The notes: generated from the sequence alone by a model not told the origin. Shown: positions 7,758 to 16,924, counted from the stretch's first letter. The stretch: DNA of 64,000 bases from Rahnella bruchi (GCF_003614975.1 NZ_QZWI01000018.1:36100-100099), one strand, 5' to 3'. A program made the numbers and translations.

Positions 7758-8254
7758 CCGAGCTGTAACACCATCCACGGGCTGAATGCCCACGGCGTGG
7801 TACGCACACTGCTCAGTAAATCTTCCGGTTTCACCCATTGGTAATCCATCACTTCAGACTCCCGCGGAGCCGGGGGCTGGCGGGTGAAGGCGGCAAAAAT
7901 CGGGCAGAATTCGTTTTCGACAATGCCGGAAGCATCGGTGGCGTAATACTGAAACTCATCAATCAGCGGGGTGATATTTTCCACCGGCAGGCCGAGCTCG
8001 TACTGGCAACGGCGCGAAACAGCCGCCTGAAACGTTTCGCCGGGCAACGGATGTCCGCATACCGAATTGGTCCAGACGCCCGGCCACGCGACTTTACACA
8101 GAGCACGGCGCGTCAGCAGGATCTCGCCACGTTCATTGCGGATGTAGCAGGAAAAGGCCAGATGCAGCGGAGTATGGCCGGAATGTACCAGCGTTTTATC
8201 CATGGTTCCAGATGGCCGATTTTGCACATCCAGCAACACGACTTCTTCAATCAT
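7721..8254 (-). CDS. idi: Isopentenyl-diphosphate delta-isomerase
   Basis: Type 1 IPP isomerase (Nudix fold, 177 residues) that interconverts isopentenyl and dimethylallyl diphosphate for isoprenoid synthesis in the cytoplasm. The active-site cysteine motif TNSVCGHP is near residue 67 and the Nudix-like stretch RRCQYELG follows; the catalytic glutamate region reads NEFCPIFAAF, and the C-terminus has YQWVKPEDL and FSPWMVLQL. Metal-binding histidines occur in LVHSGHTPLHLAFS. The ATG at 8254 has GGGAG upstream. Its 3' end overlaps the convergent P-loop gene by about 40 bases. Confidence 0.93.
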   Translation of the reverse strand: MIEEVVLLDVQNRPSGTMDKTLVHSGHTPLHLAFSCYIRNERGEILLTRRALCKVAWPGVWTNSVCGHPLPGETFQAAVSRRCQYELGLPVENITPLIDEFQYYATDASGIVENEFCPIFAAFTRQPPAPRESEVMDYQWVKPEDLLSSVRTTPWAFSPWMVLQLGQITQKNLSLLG

Positions 8255-8279
8255 AAAAACTCCCGTAACTCCTTAACTT

Positions 8280-8699
8280 TCAACTCTCAGTTTCCAGCAT
8301 TTGCCTGAGCAAACGCACCAGATGCTGCTGATCGTCAGGAGATAATCTTGCTAAAAACTCGGTATCCACCTGCTGACTGACCGGCTGAGTATTCGCCAGA
8401 ACGGCATTGCCCTCTGCGGTCAGCGTAATAAAACGACGACGCTTATCCGCCGGATCAGCCTGACGGACTAACAACCCGCGAGATTCCAGCCGTGAAAGCA
8501 TTTCTGCCAGTGTGGCCTTACTGCTGATCGCCACACCGGTCAGCTGCACCTGCTCAATTCCCGGATTTTCAGCAACCGAGCGCATCACGGCGTATTGCGG
8601 TTTGGTCAGTTCCGGGATGCATTGCTGCCAGCGTGCAGTGTGCTGCTGGAATACCTTACGCATTATATGAAAGGCTTCCTGTCTCAATTGTGTGCTCAT
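8280..8699 (-). CDS. MarR-family transcriptional regulator
   Basis: A 139-residue MarR-type winged-helix repressor: LTKPQYAVMRSVAENPG, recognition region AISSKATLAEMLSRLESRGLLVR, then the wing DPADKRRRFITLTAEG, flanked by dimerisation helices. Two adjacent ATGs (8702 and 8699) are possible; the second has better spacing to the weak GGAA site. It is divergent from the vdcBCD-like decarboxylase operon, and MarR proteins in this setting respond to phenolic acids. I infer that it represses the operon through the palindrome at 8808-8819. Confidence 0.85.
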   Translation of the reverse strand: MSTQLRQEAFHIMRKVFQQHTARWQQCIPELTKPQYAVMRSVAENPGIEQVQLTGVAISSKATLAEMLSRLESRGLLVRQADPADKRRRFITLTAEGNAVLANTQPVSQQVDTEFLARLSPDDQQHLVRLLRQMLETES

Positions 8700-8807
8700 C
8701 ATCAGTTTCCGCTGTTCTTATTGGTCTGCGGCTATTTTAGCAACCTCTGAGGAATGAATGCGACAGACCATTGCGGTGATTTGAAAAGGAGTATAAGGTA
8801 AAAATCA

Positions 8808-8819
8808 TTCGTATACGAA
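8808..8819. promoter_or_regulatory. Candidate MarR operator
   Basis: A perfect 12-bp palindrome TTCGTATACGAA, 38 bases upstream of the decarboxylase operon start, resembling the CGTATA-centred sites of MarR/PecS-type repressors. It lies in the regulator-operon divergent promoter region. Confidence 0.6.
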
Positions 8820-8856
8820 CAATATACTCAAAAATCATCATCTGTGTGAGGCCGGA

Positions 8857-9444
8857 ATGAAACTGATTATCGCAATGACGGGCGCGACGGGCGCTCCGCT
8901 GGCAGTGACGCTGTTGCAGGCACTGCGGGAGATGGAAGGCGTGGAAACGCACCTGGTGATGTCGAAATGGGCGAAAACCACGATTGAGCTTGAAACGCCG
9001 TACACCGCGCGAGAGGTCTGTGAGATGGCCGATTTCACGCACAATTGCGCCGATCAGGGGGCCACGATTTCTTCGGGTTCATTCAAAACGGACGGCATGA
9101 TCATCATCCCGTGCAGCATGAAAACGCTGGCGGGGATCCGCGCCGGATACGCCGAAGGTCTGGTCGGGCGGGCGGCGGATGTGGTGCTCAAAGAAAACCG
9201 CAAGCTGGTGCTGGTTCCGCGTGAAACCCCGCTCAGCACCGTTCACCTTGAAAACCTGCTGGCACTGTCCCGCATGGGGGCCGCCATCGTGCCGCCGATG
9301 CCGGCTTACTACAACCATCCTGAGACTATTCAGGACGTGACAGACCACATTGTCACCCGCGTACTCGACCAGTTTGGCCTTGAATATCATCGTGCTAAGC
9401 GATGGGCAGGGTTATCGGCAAGGAGTGACGGCGTCACTAATTAG
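8857..9444 (+). CDS. vdcB: UbiX-like flavin prenyltransferase, decarboxylase subunit B
   Basis: A 195-residue flavoprotein of the UbiX/Pad1 family, which attaches a dimethylallyl group to FMN and so supplies the prenylated cofactor of UbiD-type decarboxylases. Features: MTGATGAPLAV flavin-binding start, SKWAKTTIELE, TISSGSFKTDGMIIIPCSMKTLAGI and VPRETPLSTVHLENLL, ending in VTRVLDQFGLE. The start ATG is at 8857. It is first of three genes with the UbiD-like and zinc-ribbon subunits, the layout of the vdc/kpd/yclBCD non-oxidative hydroxyarylic acid decarboxylases, and distinct from the ubiquinone-pathway ubiX. Confidence 0.9.
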   Translation: MKLIIAMTGATGAPLAVTLLQALREMEGVETHLVMSKWAKTTIELETPYTAREVCEMADFTHNCADQGATISSGSFKTDGMIIIPCSMKTLAGIRAGYAEGLVGRAADVVLKENRKLVLVPRETPLSTVHLENLLALSRMGAAIVPPMPAYYNHPETIQDVTDHIVTRVLDQFGLEYHRAKRWAGLSARSDGVTN

Positions 9445-9493
9445 TTTCTAAAACGTGTTAAATCTACCCCGCACTACGTAAAGGAGAATCGAG

Positions 9494-10924
9494 ATGGCTT
9501 TTGATGATCTGCGCAGCTTTATGCACGCACTGGATGAGAACGGACAGCTGCTGAAAATCACCGAACAGGTGAAAGCGGAGCCGGATCTGGCCGCAGCCGC
9601 GAACGCCACAGGCCGGATCGGCGAGGGCGCACCCGCCCTGTATTTTGACAATGTGGAAGGATTCACCGACGCGCGTATCGCCTTAAATACCCTCGGGTCC
9701 TGGCCCAATCACGCCATTGCGATGGGATTACCGCCTTCCACGTCGACCAATGAACAGATTGCCGAATATATCCGCCGCTGGGATACGTTTCCAATAAAAC
9801 CTGAGCGCCGTGAAAATCCGGCATGGGCAGAAAATACCGTCGACGGCGAAGACATTAATCTGTTCGACATTCTGCCGCTGTTTCGCCTTAACGACGGCGA
9901 CGGCGGTTTCTATCTCGATAAAGCCTGCGTGGTATCCCGCGACCCGACGGATCCCGACAGTTTCGATAAACAGAATGTCGGCATTTATCGTATGGAAGTG
10001 AAGGGCAAACGTAAGCTCGGGCTGCAACCGGTGCCGATGCATGACATTGCGCTGCACTTACATAAAGCGGAAGAACGCGGCGAAGATTTACCGATAGTCA
10101 TCACGCTGGGTAATGACCCGATTATCACGCTGATGGGCGCGACGCCGCTGAAATATGACCAGTCTGAATATGAAATGGCGGGCGCACTGCGTCAGGCGCC
10201 GTATCCGATTGCCACCGCACCGCTGACCGGTTTCGACGTGCCCTGGGGTTCAGAAGTGATCCTCGAAGGAGTGATTGAAGGGCGTAAACGCGAAATCGAA
10301 GGGCCGTTCGGCGAATTCACCGGGCACTATTCCGGTGGCCGCAACATGACCGTGGTGCATATCAATAAAGTGTCTTACCGCAATCATCCCATTTTTGAAT
10401 CGCTGTATCTCGGCATGCCGTGGACTGAAATCGACTACCTGATGGGACCTGCCACCTGCGTGCCGCTGTATCAGCAACTCAAAGCCGAATTCCCGGAAGT
10501 ACAGGCGGTCAACGCCATGTACACCCACGGTCTGCTGGCAATTATCTCCACCAAAAAACGGTACGGCGGTTTTGCCCGTGCCGTGGGGCTTCGCGCAATG
10601 ACCACACCGCACGGTCTGGGCTACGTGAAAATGGTGATTATGGTCGATGAGGATGTGGATCCGTTTAACCTGCCGCAGGTGATGTGGGCGCTCTCCGCCA
10701 AGGTGAATCCGGCGGGCGACCTGGTTCAGCTGCCGAATATGTCCGTGCTGGAACTGGATCCGGGGTCATCGCCGGCGGGGATCACTGACAAACTGATCAT
10801 TGACGCCACCACGCCGGTCGCACCGGATAACCGCGGTCATTACAGCCAGCCGGTACGCGATTTACCGGAAACCAAAGACTGGGTCGCCAGACTCAATTCC
10901 ATGCTGGCTGAGCGCAAAGCCTGA
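9494..10924 (+). CDS. vdcC: UbiD-family hydroxyarylic acid decarboxylase, subunit C
   Basis: A 476-residue UbiD-type decarboxylase that uses prenylated FMN to remove the carboxyl group of hydroxybenzoates or related phenolic acids. It starts FDDLRSFMHALDENGQLLKI and has the prFMN/metal region VGIYRMEVKGKRKLGLQ and MHDIALHLHKAEERGEDLP, then GPFGEFTGHYSGG, which holds the conserved acidic residue of the E-(x)-D-type active site region, and MVDEDVDPFN toward the C-terminus. A good ribosome site (AAGGAGAA) precedes the ATG. It lies 49 bases after the B subunit and 29 before D. The exact substrate (4-hydroxybenzoate, vanillate or similar) is not determined by the sequence. Confidence 0.9.
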   Translation: MAFDDLRSFMHALDENGQLLKITEQVKAEPDLAAAANATGRIGEGAPALYFDNVEGFTDARIALNTLGSWPNHAIAMGLPPSTSTNEQIAEYIRRWDTFPIKPERRENPAWAENTVDGEDINLFDILPLFRLNDGDGGFYLDKACVVSRDPTDPDSFDKQNVGIYRMEVKGKRKLGLQPVPMHDIALHLHKAEERGEDLPIVITLGNDPIITLMGATPLKYDQSEYEMAGALRQAPYPIATAPLTGFDVPWGSEVILEGVIEGRKREIEGPFGEFTGHYSGGRNMTVVHINKVSYRNHPIFESLYLGMPWTEIDYLMGPATCVPLYQQLKAEFPEVQAVNAMYTHGLLAIISTKKRYGGFARAVGLRAMTTPHGLGYVKMVIMVDEDVDPFNLPQVMWALSAKVNPAGDLVQLPNMSVLELDPGSSPAGITDKLIIDATTPVAPDNRGHYSQPVRDLPETKDWVARLNSMLAERKA

Positions 10925-10953
10925 GCATTTACCGACTCTATTAAGGAGTGATT

Positions 10954-11181
10954 ATGATTTGTCCACGTTGTGCCGATGAGCATATTGAACTGATGGCCGT
11001 GTCGCCGGTAAAAGGCGTCTGGACCGTGCATCAGTGTCAGCATTGTTTATACACCTGGCGTTCCACCGAACCTTTGCGACGCACCAGCAGCGAACATTAT
11101 CCCGAGGCGTTCCGTATGACGCAGGCGGATATTGATAATGCGCCGATGGTGCCGTCGATCCCGCCACTGCTTGCGGAGTAA
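10954..11181 (+). CDS. vdcD: Decarboxylase small subunit D (zinc-ribbon-like)
   Basis: A 75-residue protein with two CxxC pairs (CPRC at residues 3-6 and CQHC at about 29-32), matching the small D subunit of non-oxidative phenolic acid decarboxylases (VPSIPPLL is the typical C-terminus). The ATG at 10954 is preferred over a GTG at 10948 because the AAGGAG sits just upstream. Known family members are needed for activity or stability of the B/C enzyme, but their mechanism is unclear. Last gene of the operon. Confidence 0.88.
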   Translation: MICPRCADEHIELMAVSPVKGVWTVHQCQHCLYTWRSTEPLRRTSSEHYPEAFRMTQADIDNAPMVPSIPPLLAE

Positions 11182-11559
11182 TGTTGTTTTCTCCTCCCTC
11201 TTAAAAGGGGGAGTAAAATGTTTCAGAAGCCGTTTTTCCGCAAATTCAGCTGAACATAAATTTCTCGCTAAAAATTGGCTTCTGTAATCTCTAAGATAAT
11301 TCCTGAAATCAATCAGTTAATACCTCTCTTTGCTCGAAAACCTCGCCTTTTTTATCCAAAACAATCCCGCATTTTTGCCATCATAAACTCTGTAAAGGTA
11401 GACAGTTGTCGACTTTTCCTCTAAAAGTTCTGCAGTTCTCGCCAGACAAAACTAGTTTCCAATGGCAAGTAATAATTTCTGAATGTTAAAGAGCGGCGAA
11501 ATCATAACCGCCAGGCATTGAGTTTTTACAAACACTACGACACACCTTTTGGAGAGTTT
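11182..11559. other. Intergenic region before the POT transporter
   Basis: No gene seen. An imperfect hairpin around 11192-11213 (CTCC...GGGGGAG) may end the decarboxylase operon. The rest is A/T-rich and presumably holds the promoter of the peptide transporter; I recognise no known operator in it. Confidence 0.5.
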
Positions 11560-13113
11560 ATGCATTCCTCTGATCACAAAAACGAGAGCCGGACGTTCTT
11601 CGGTCATCCTTATCCGCTGGGTTCTCTGTTCTTTACAGAAATGTGGGAGCGGTTCTCGTTTTACGGTATTCGTCCCTTACTGATCCTGTTCATGGCGGCG
11701 ACGGTGTATGACGGCGGCATGGGGCTGGCGCGTGAAAACGCATCGGCCATCGTCGGTATCTTTGCCGGTTGTATGTATCTGGCGGCGTTGCCGGGTGGAT
11801 GGCTGGCCGATAACTGGCTGGGTCAACAGCGGGCAGTCTGGTACGGCTCGATCCTGATTGCGCTGGGTCACCTGTCGATTGCTTTGTCGGCTTTCATGGG
11901 CGACAACCTGTTTTTCATCGGCCTGATGTTTATCGTGCTGGGTTCCGGCCTGTTCAAGACCTGTATTTCGGTCATGGTGGGGACGCTGTATAAGAAAGGC
12001 GATGCGCGCCGTGACGGTGGTTTCTCACTGTTTTATATGGGCATCAATATGGGTTCCTTTATCGCGCCGCTGATTTCCGGCTGGCTGATAAAAACGCACG
12101 GCTGGCACTGGGGCTTTGGCATCGGGGGTATCGGGATGCTGGTGGCGCTGATTATCTTCCGCGTGTATGCCGTTCCGGCGATGAAACGTTATGACAGCGA
12201 AGTCGGTCTGGATTCAACCTGGAATAATCCTGTCGCGAAGAAAAACGGCGTCGGCGCTTGGCTGCTGGTACTGGCAGTGGGTGTGGCGGTCGTCGTGACA
12301 CTGATTGCGCAGGGCGTGATCGTCATTAATCCGGTCGCTGTCGCCAGCGTGCTGGTTTACGTGATTGCGGCTTCCGTGGCGCTGTACTTTATCTATCTGT
12401 TCCTGTTCGCCGGGCTTAACCGCAAAGAGCGCGCCAGACTGCTGGTTTGCTTTATCCTGCTGGTTTCCGCTGCGTTCTTCTGGTCTGCGTTTGAGCAGAA
12501 ACCTACCTCGTTCAACTTGTTTGCGAATGACTACACCAACCGTATGATCGGCGATTTCGAAATCCCGGCGGTCTGGTTCCAGTCCATCAATGCGCTGTTT
12601 ATCATTCTGCTGGCCCCGGTATTCAGCTGGGCATGGCCGATGATGGCACGTAAGAACATTCGTCCGAGCAGCATCACCAAGTTCATCATCGGTATTTTGT
12701 GCGCTGCGGCAGGCTTTGGCCTGATGATGATGGCAGCGCAAAACGTGCTGAGCAGCGGTGGCGCAGGCGTTTCGCCATTCTGGCTGGTGGGCAGTATTCT
12801 GATGCTGACGCTCGGTGAGCTGTGTCTGAGCCCGATAGGGCTTGCGACCATGACGCTGCTGGCGCCGGAAAGAATGCGCGGTCAGATGATGGGGCTGTGG
12901 TTCTGCGCCAGTGCGCTGGGTAATCTGGCGGCGGGTCTTATCGGCGGTCACGTGAAAGCCGATCAGCTGGACATGCTGCCTGATCTCTTCGCACGTTGTT
13001 CTATCGCGTTGCTTATCTGCGCCGCAGTGCTGTTCGTGCTGATCATTCCGGTGCGCAGAATGCTGGAAAATGCGCAGACCAAAACTGAGCAGAAGCCAGT
13101 GACCCACGCCTGA
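11560..13113 (+). CDS. POT-family proton-coupled oligopeptide transporter
   Basis: A 517-residue inner-membrane peptide:H+ symporter with about 14 hydrophobic segments. The diagnostic ExxER motif is present in TEMWERFSFYGIRPLL near residue 30, followed by GGWLADNWLGQQRAVWYG (MFS motif A region) and the PTR2 signature region LFYMGINMGSFIAPLISGWL. A large cytoplasmic loop and ESxxE-like region EKPTSFNLFANDYT also fit. I chose the ATG at 11560 (GGAGAG upstream); an in-frame TTG at 11518 is less likely. A strong terminator follows at 13159-13196. Which of the several enteric Dtp paralogues it is cannot be said. Confidence 0.9.
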   Translation: MHSSDHKNESRTFFGHPYPLGSLFFTEMWERFSFYGIRPLLILFMAATVYDGGMGLARENASAIVGIFAGCMYLAALPGGWLADNWLGQQRAVWYGSILIALGHLSIALSAFMGDNLFFIGLMFIVLGSGLFKTCISVMVGTLYKKGDARRDGGFSLFYMGINMGSFIAPLISGWLIKTHGWHWGFGIGGIGMLVALIIFRVYAVPAMKRYDSEVGLDSTWNNPVAKKNGVGAWLLVLAVGVAVVVTLIAQGVIVINPVAVASVLVYVIAASVALYFIYLFLFAGLNRKERARLLVCFILLVSAAFFWSAFEQKPTSFNLFANDYTNRMIGDFEIPAVWFQSINALFIILLAPVFSWAWPMMARKNIRPSSITKFIIGILCAAAGFGLMMMAAQNVLSSGGAGVSPFWLVGSILMLTLGELCLSPIGLATMTLLAPERMRGQMMGLWFCASALGNLAAGLIGGHVKADQLDMLPDLFARCSIALLICAAVLFVLIIPVRRMLENAQTKTEQKPVTHA

Positions 13114-13158
13114 CGGGCAGTGGCGCTGTTCATCACGAATAGCGCCGGGTACGAAAAC

Positions 13159-13196
13159 AAAAATGAGGGGGTCTCCGGACCGCCTCATTTTTTTTT
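13159..13196 (+). terminator. Rho-independent terminator of the POT gene
   Basis: A 15-bp stem with one mismatch (AAAATGAGGGGGTC / GACCGCCTCATTTT) and a TCCG loop followed by a run of T residues (13188-13196). Confidence 0.9.
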
Positions 13197-13354
13197 GTTC
13201 TTATCCATGTTACCGGTATCACATTAATCAAAAAACATAAGAAATTTATAACATCTCGCAATTGTGACTGCCTTTTAACCATTCTATAACAAGTCCTCGG
13301 GCCACGGACGGACTGACTTTTTTGTGTTTAACCCTACAAAAGGCAGGACGAAAA

Positions 13355-14734
13355 ATGACGGCGAAGTTATCCGTAAAAGAAAAAATCAGCTACGGTCTGG
13401 GGGATATGGCGAGCCATATTGGCCTGGATAACGTGATTATATTTTTGACGTTTTATTACACCGATGTCGTGGGATTACCGGCGGTGTTCGTCGGGACAAT
13501 GTTTCTGGTCGCTCGTGTGGCGGATGCGATTGTTGACCCTGCAATGGGGCTGATTGCCGACCGCACGCAGACCCGTTTTGGCAAGTTCCGCCCCTATATT
13601 CTCTGGCTCGCGCTGCCATTTGGTGCCAGTTGTTTACTGGTTTACGCGGTGCCGGAATCGCTCTCGCTGGGTGGCAAAATGGTCTACGCCAGCGTCACCT
13701 ATTGCGTGATGATGCTGATGTATACCGCGATCAATATTCCTTACTGCTCTATGGGGGCTATCATCACGCCGGATAACACCCAGCGTATTTCGCTGCAATC
13801 CTACCGCTTTTTCCTCGCCACGCTTGGCGGCGCGATGTCCACGTTCCTGATGATGCCGCTGGCAGAAATGATGGGCGGCGGCAATAAACTCGACGGCTAT
13901 TTCGGCGCGATGGCTGTAATGGCGTCGATTGCCGTGGTGATGTTCCTGCTGTGTTTTCTCAATACGAAAGAACGTATCAGCGCACCGCCAACGCACGAGA
14001 ATTTCCTCTCCGATCTGCGCGATTTAGTGCGTAACGATCAATGGCGCGTGGTCGCGGCGCTGATCTTCTTCAACATCTCGTTTGGTGTCGTGCGTCTCGG
14101 CGCGATGATGTATTACGTCACCTATTATCTCGGTAACGCCAGCTACTTTATGTGGCTGCTGGCGGCACACATTATTGGCAAAAGCCTCGGCAGTTTGCTG
14201 GTCAAACCGCTTACCCGCAAACGCAGCAAACTGGCGGCATTCACGCTGTGCGCCATTCTGACCGGTGCGCTGAGCATGGCGATCTTCTTCGTTCCGGCGT
14301 GGATTTCCCTGCTGGTCGGCATGACGTTGCTGGTGTCCACGTTCTATCAGGTCACGACTACGCTGATGTGGGTGATGATGTCCGACGTGGTGGATTACGG
14401 CGAATACAAACAGGGCAAACGCATGGACGGCACCGTGTTCTCGACCTTGCTGGCGATCCTCAAAATGGGGATGGCGGTGAGCGGGGCGGTGGTCGGCTGG
14501 ACACTCGGCATGAGCGGTTATGTGCCGCACGCCGCGCAGCAAAATACCGCCGCGATGCTGTCCATTATCGCGCTGTTCTCACTGGTGCCGGGCGTGCTCT
14601 CGATGTTCAGCGCGCTGTCGATGCGCTGGTACAAACTTAATGACGCCACCATGAAACAGATTAACCAGTCCAAAATTTCACGGGAACACGAGCCTGTCCC
14701 TCAGGCCACCTTGCATACACAGGAGTCCGCATGA
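13355..14734 (+). CDS. GPH-family sugar:cation symporter (YicJ-like)
   Basis: A 459-residue inner-membrane symporter of the glycoside-pentoside-hexuronide family. The N-terminus KLSVKEKISYGLGDMASHI is typical, followed by VARVADAIVDPAMGLIADRTQTRFGKFRPYILW (the family motif around transmembrane helix 2-3), NIPYCSMG and ISLQSYRFFLATLGG, and ten or more further hydrophobic stretches. The closest relative I recall is E. coli YicJ, which adjoins the GH31 alpha-xylosidase YicI; the same pairing occurs here with an ATGA overlap to the downstream GH31 gene. The ATG at 13355 follows an AGGA; the extra 11 codons of the longer frame are unlikely. It probably imports the glycoside that the GH31 enzyme cleaves. 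Confidence 0.9.
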   Translation: MTAKLSVKEKISYGLGDMASHIGLDNVIIFLTFYYTDVVGLPAVFVGTMFLVARVADAIVDPAMGLIADRTQTRFGKFRPYILWLALPFGASCLLVYAVPESLSLGGKMVYASVTYCVMMLMYTAINIPYCSMGAIITPDNTQRISLQSYRFFLATLGGAMSTFLMMPLAEMMGGGNKLDGYFGAMAVMASIAVVMFLLCFLNTKERISAPPTHENFLSDLRDLVRNDQWRVVAALIFFNISFGVVRLGAMMYYVTYYLGNASYFMWLLAAHIIGKSLGSLLVKPLTRKRSKLAAFTLCAILTGALSMAIFFVPAWISLLVGMTLLVSTFYQVTTTLMWVMMSDVVDYGEYKQGKRMDGTVFSTLLAILKMGMAVSGAVVGWTLGMSGYVPHAAQQNTAAMLSIIALFSLVPGVLSMFSALSMRWYKLNDATMKQINQSKISREHEPVPQATLHTQESA

Positions 14735-16770
14735 GCGAATTAATCGCCGAAAAAAACCGTATCCTCTGGCATTTCGATCAGCAAACGCTGGTGATTGAAT
14801 CCTGGGGTGAAAACAGCCTGCGCGTTCGCGCCACCTGCCGGCCTGAGCTCAATGATCATCTGTGGGCGCTGCTGCCAGCGGACAGTCAGCCGCAAACCGA
14901 CATCAGCCGCGGCACCGAAACGCTGAGTATCCGCAACGGCAACATTACGGCGACGGTGAATATCAAAGGGCAGCTGGCGTTTTATAACCAGCGAGGTGAG
15001 CTGATCCTCGAGGAGTTCTGGCGTCAGCGTTCGACGGTCGGTATCGGCGCGACGGAGAAGAGTCAGGACAAATACATCAGCGCGCTGAAGATGGATGCCC
15101 GCGAATTCAAGGCCATTCCGGGCGGCAAGCATCAGCTGACCGTGCGTTTTGAATCACGCCCCGACGAGAAAATCTACGGCATGGGGCAATATCAGCAAAG
15201 CTGTCTGGATCTGAAAGGCTGCACGCTGGAACTGGCGCAGCGCAACTCCCAGGCCAGCGTACCCTTTATGCTCTCGAGCCTTGGCTACGGCATGCTGTGG
15301 AACAATCCGGCGATTGGCGAAGCGACGTTCGGCAAGAATATCACCCGCTGGGAAGCGCAGGTCACCGAGCAGATGGATTACTGGATAACCGTAGGTGATA
15401 CGCCCGCTGACATCATGCATCAGTACGGTCGCGCGACCGGCACCGCACCGCAAATGCCGGAGTACGCCACCGGTTTCTGGCAGTGCAAACTGCGTTACCG
15501 CACGCAGCAGGAAGTGCTGGAAGTCGCACGGGAATACAAGCGCCGCCACCTGCCGATTTCGGTGATTGTCATCGACTTCTTCCACTGGCCGAATCAGGGC
15601 ACCTGGTGCTTTGATCCGGTGGACTGGCCGGATCCGAAAGCGATGGTCGCGGAGCTTAAATCACTTGGCATCGAAACAATGGTGTCGGTCTGGCCGACGG
15701 TAGACAGCCGCACGGACAACTACAAAGAGATGAAATCCAAAGGTTATCTGGTCAACACCGATCGCGGTGTGTCGGTGAATCTGGATTTCCTCGGCAACTG
15801 TACGTTCTTCGATGCCACCCATCCCGGCGCACGTCAGTTTGTCTGGGAAAAGGTGAAGCAAAATTATTACGATCTGGGGATCCGCACTTTCTGGCTCGAC
15901 GAAGCCGAGCCAGAATACCGCGCCTATGATTTTGATAATTATCGCTATCATCTCGGGCCTGTGCTGGAAGTCGGCAATATCTACCCGCAGAAATTTGCAC
16001 AAGGGTTTTACGACGGCCTGCAACAGGAAGGCGAGCATGAAATCGTCAATCTGGTGCGCTGTGCCTGGGCAGGGAGTCAGCGATATGGCGTACTGGCGTG
16101 GTCTGGCGACATCCATTCTTCCTTCCACGCGCTGCGTAATCAGATTGCCGCAGGCCTGAACATGGGGCTGGCAGGCATTCCGTGGTGGACGACGGATATC
16201 GGCGGGTTCCAGGGCGGTAACGTCAATGACCCTGCGTTTCAGGAACTGCTGATCCGCTGGTTCCAGTGGGGCGTATTCTGTCCGGTGATGCGTCTGCACG
16301 GTTACCGCGAGCCGCAAATACAGCCGTCAGAACCGTGGCGCGACGGTATTGCGCAGTGCAACAGCGGCGCGCCGAATGAAGTGTGGAGCTACGGCGAAGA
16401 GAATTACGAGCTGATGAAAAGCGGCCTGTTCCTGCGTGAAAAACTGCGTCCTTACATCAGCCGCGTGATGCAGCAAGCCCACGAGAACGGCGATCCGGCA
16501 ATGCGCACCATGTTCTACCAGTATCCGGATCAGGCCGAAAGCTGGCAGGTGGAAGATCAATACATGCTCGGCGCCGACATTCTTGTCGCGCCGGTGCTGT
16601 ACGCGGGTCTGCGTGAACGCAAAGTTTGGCTACCGGCGGGGGAAAGGTGGGTGGCGCTCAACGGGGAACGGTATGAAGGTGGAAGGGCGGTTACGGTCGC
16701 CGCGCCGATGAGTGAAATCCCGGTGTTTGTGCGGGAATCGGCAGATCCGTCTGCGCGGGCGATATTGTAA
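14731..16770 (+). CDS. Glycoside hydrolase family 31 (alpha-glycosidase)
   Basis: A 679-residue GH31 enzyme: N-terminal beta-sandwich (about 1-225) with the family motif EKIYGMGQYQ, then a (beta/alpha)8 barrel and a C-terminal beta domain. The predicted nucleophile is Asp390 in FWLDEAEPEY and the acid/base Asp460 in AWSGDIHSSF; GIPWWTTDIGGF and MRLHGYREP follow. No signal peptide, so it acts inside the cell on imported substrate. It is shorter than YicI (772 residues). It overlaps the GPH transporter gene by 4 bases (ATGA) and is probably translationally coupled. Alpha-xylosidase, alpha-glucosidase or alpha-galactosidase activity are all possible within GH31. Confidence 0.9.
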   Translation: MSELIAEKNRILWHFDQQTLVIESWGENSLRVRATCRPELNDHLWALLPADSQPQTDISRGTETLSIRNGNITATVNIKGQLAFYNQRGELILEEFWRQRSTVGIGATEKSQDKYISALKMDAREFKAIPGGKHQLTVRFESRPDEKIYGMGQYQQSCLDLKGCTLELAQRNSQASVPFMLSSLGYGMLWNNPAIGEATFGKNITRWEAQVTEQMDYWITVGDTPADIMHQYGRATGTAPQMPEYATGFWQCKLRYRTQQEVLEVAREYKRRHLPISVIVIDFFHWPNQGTWCFDPVDWPDPKAMVAELKSLGIETMVSVWPTVDSRTDNYKEMKSKGYLVNTDRGVSVNLDFLGNCTFFDATHPGARQFVWEKVKQNYYDLGIRTFWLDEAEPEYRAYDFDNYRYHLGPVLEVGNIYPQKFAQGFYDGLQQEGEHEIVNLVRCAWAGSQRYGVLAWSGDIHSSFHALRNQIAAGLNMGLAGIPWWTTDIGGFQGGNVNDPAFQELLIRWFQWGVFCPVMRLHGYREPQIQPSEPWRDGIAQCNSGAPNEVWSYGEENYELMKSGLFLREKLRPYISRVMQQAHENGDPAMRTMFYQYPDQAESWQVEDQYMLGADILVAPVLYAGLRERKVWLPAGERWVALNGERYEGGRAVTVAAPMSEIPVFVRESADPSARAIL

Positions 16771-16878
16771 TCGGGTTGCAGATGGCCGCTGCAACGGGGC
16801 GGCTATTTAGAACAGAAAGGTGACAGTTTCGGTTTCTTAATAACTGTGATCACCTGGCCTTTGGCGCCGAGCCGAACC

Positions 16879-16924
16879 GAGCAGAGGGGAAAGGCTTTTC
16901 CCCTCTGCTCGCCTTCGCTTTTTT
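16879..16924 (+). terminator. Strong hairpin after the GH31 gene
   Basis: GAGCAGAGGGGAAA (16879-16892) pairs with TTTTCCCCTCTGCTC (16896-16910) with a very short loop; a T-run follows at 16919-16924. It lies 108 bases after the GH31 stop. The remaining gap up to msrB (to 17145) shows no other gene. Confidence 0.75.

Noticed and set aside
12214..13188. 324-codon open frame on the minus strand
   Set aside because: Lies wholly opposite the POT transporter gene; rich in His, Gln and Arg with no domain, typical of an antisense shadow of GC-rich membrane-protein DNA.
14024..14542. 172-codon minus-strand frame within the GPH transporter
   Set aside because: Low-complexity His/Arg-rich translation and complete overlap with a clear gene.
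15661..16317. 218-codon minus-strand frame inside the GH31 gene
   Set aside because: Antisense to strongly conserved GH31 catalytic motifs; no own features.
16879..16924. REP element or attachment site after the GH31 gene
   Set aside because: The stem-loop is followed by a T-run and occurs once; a terminator explains it.
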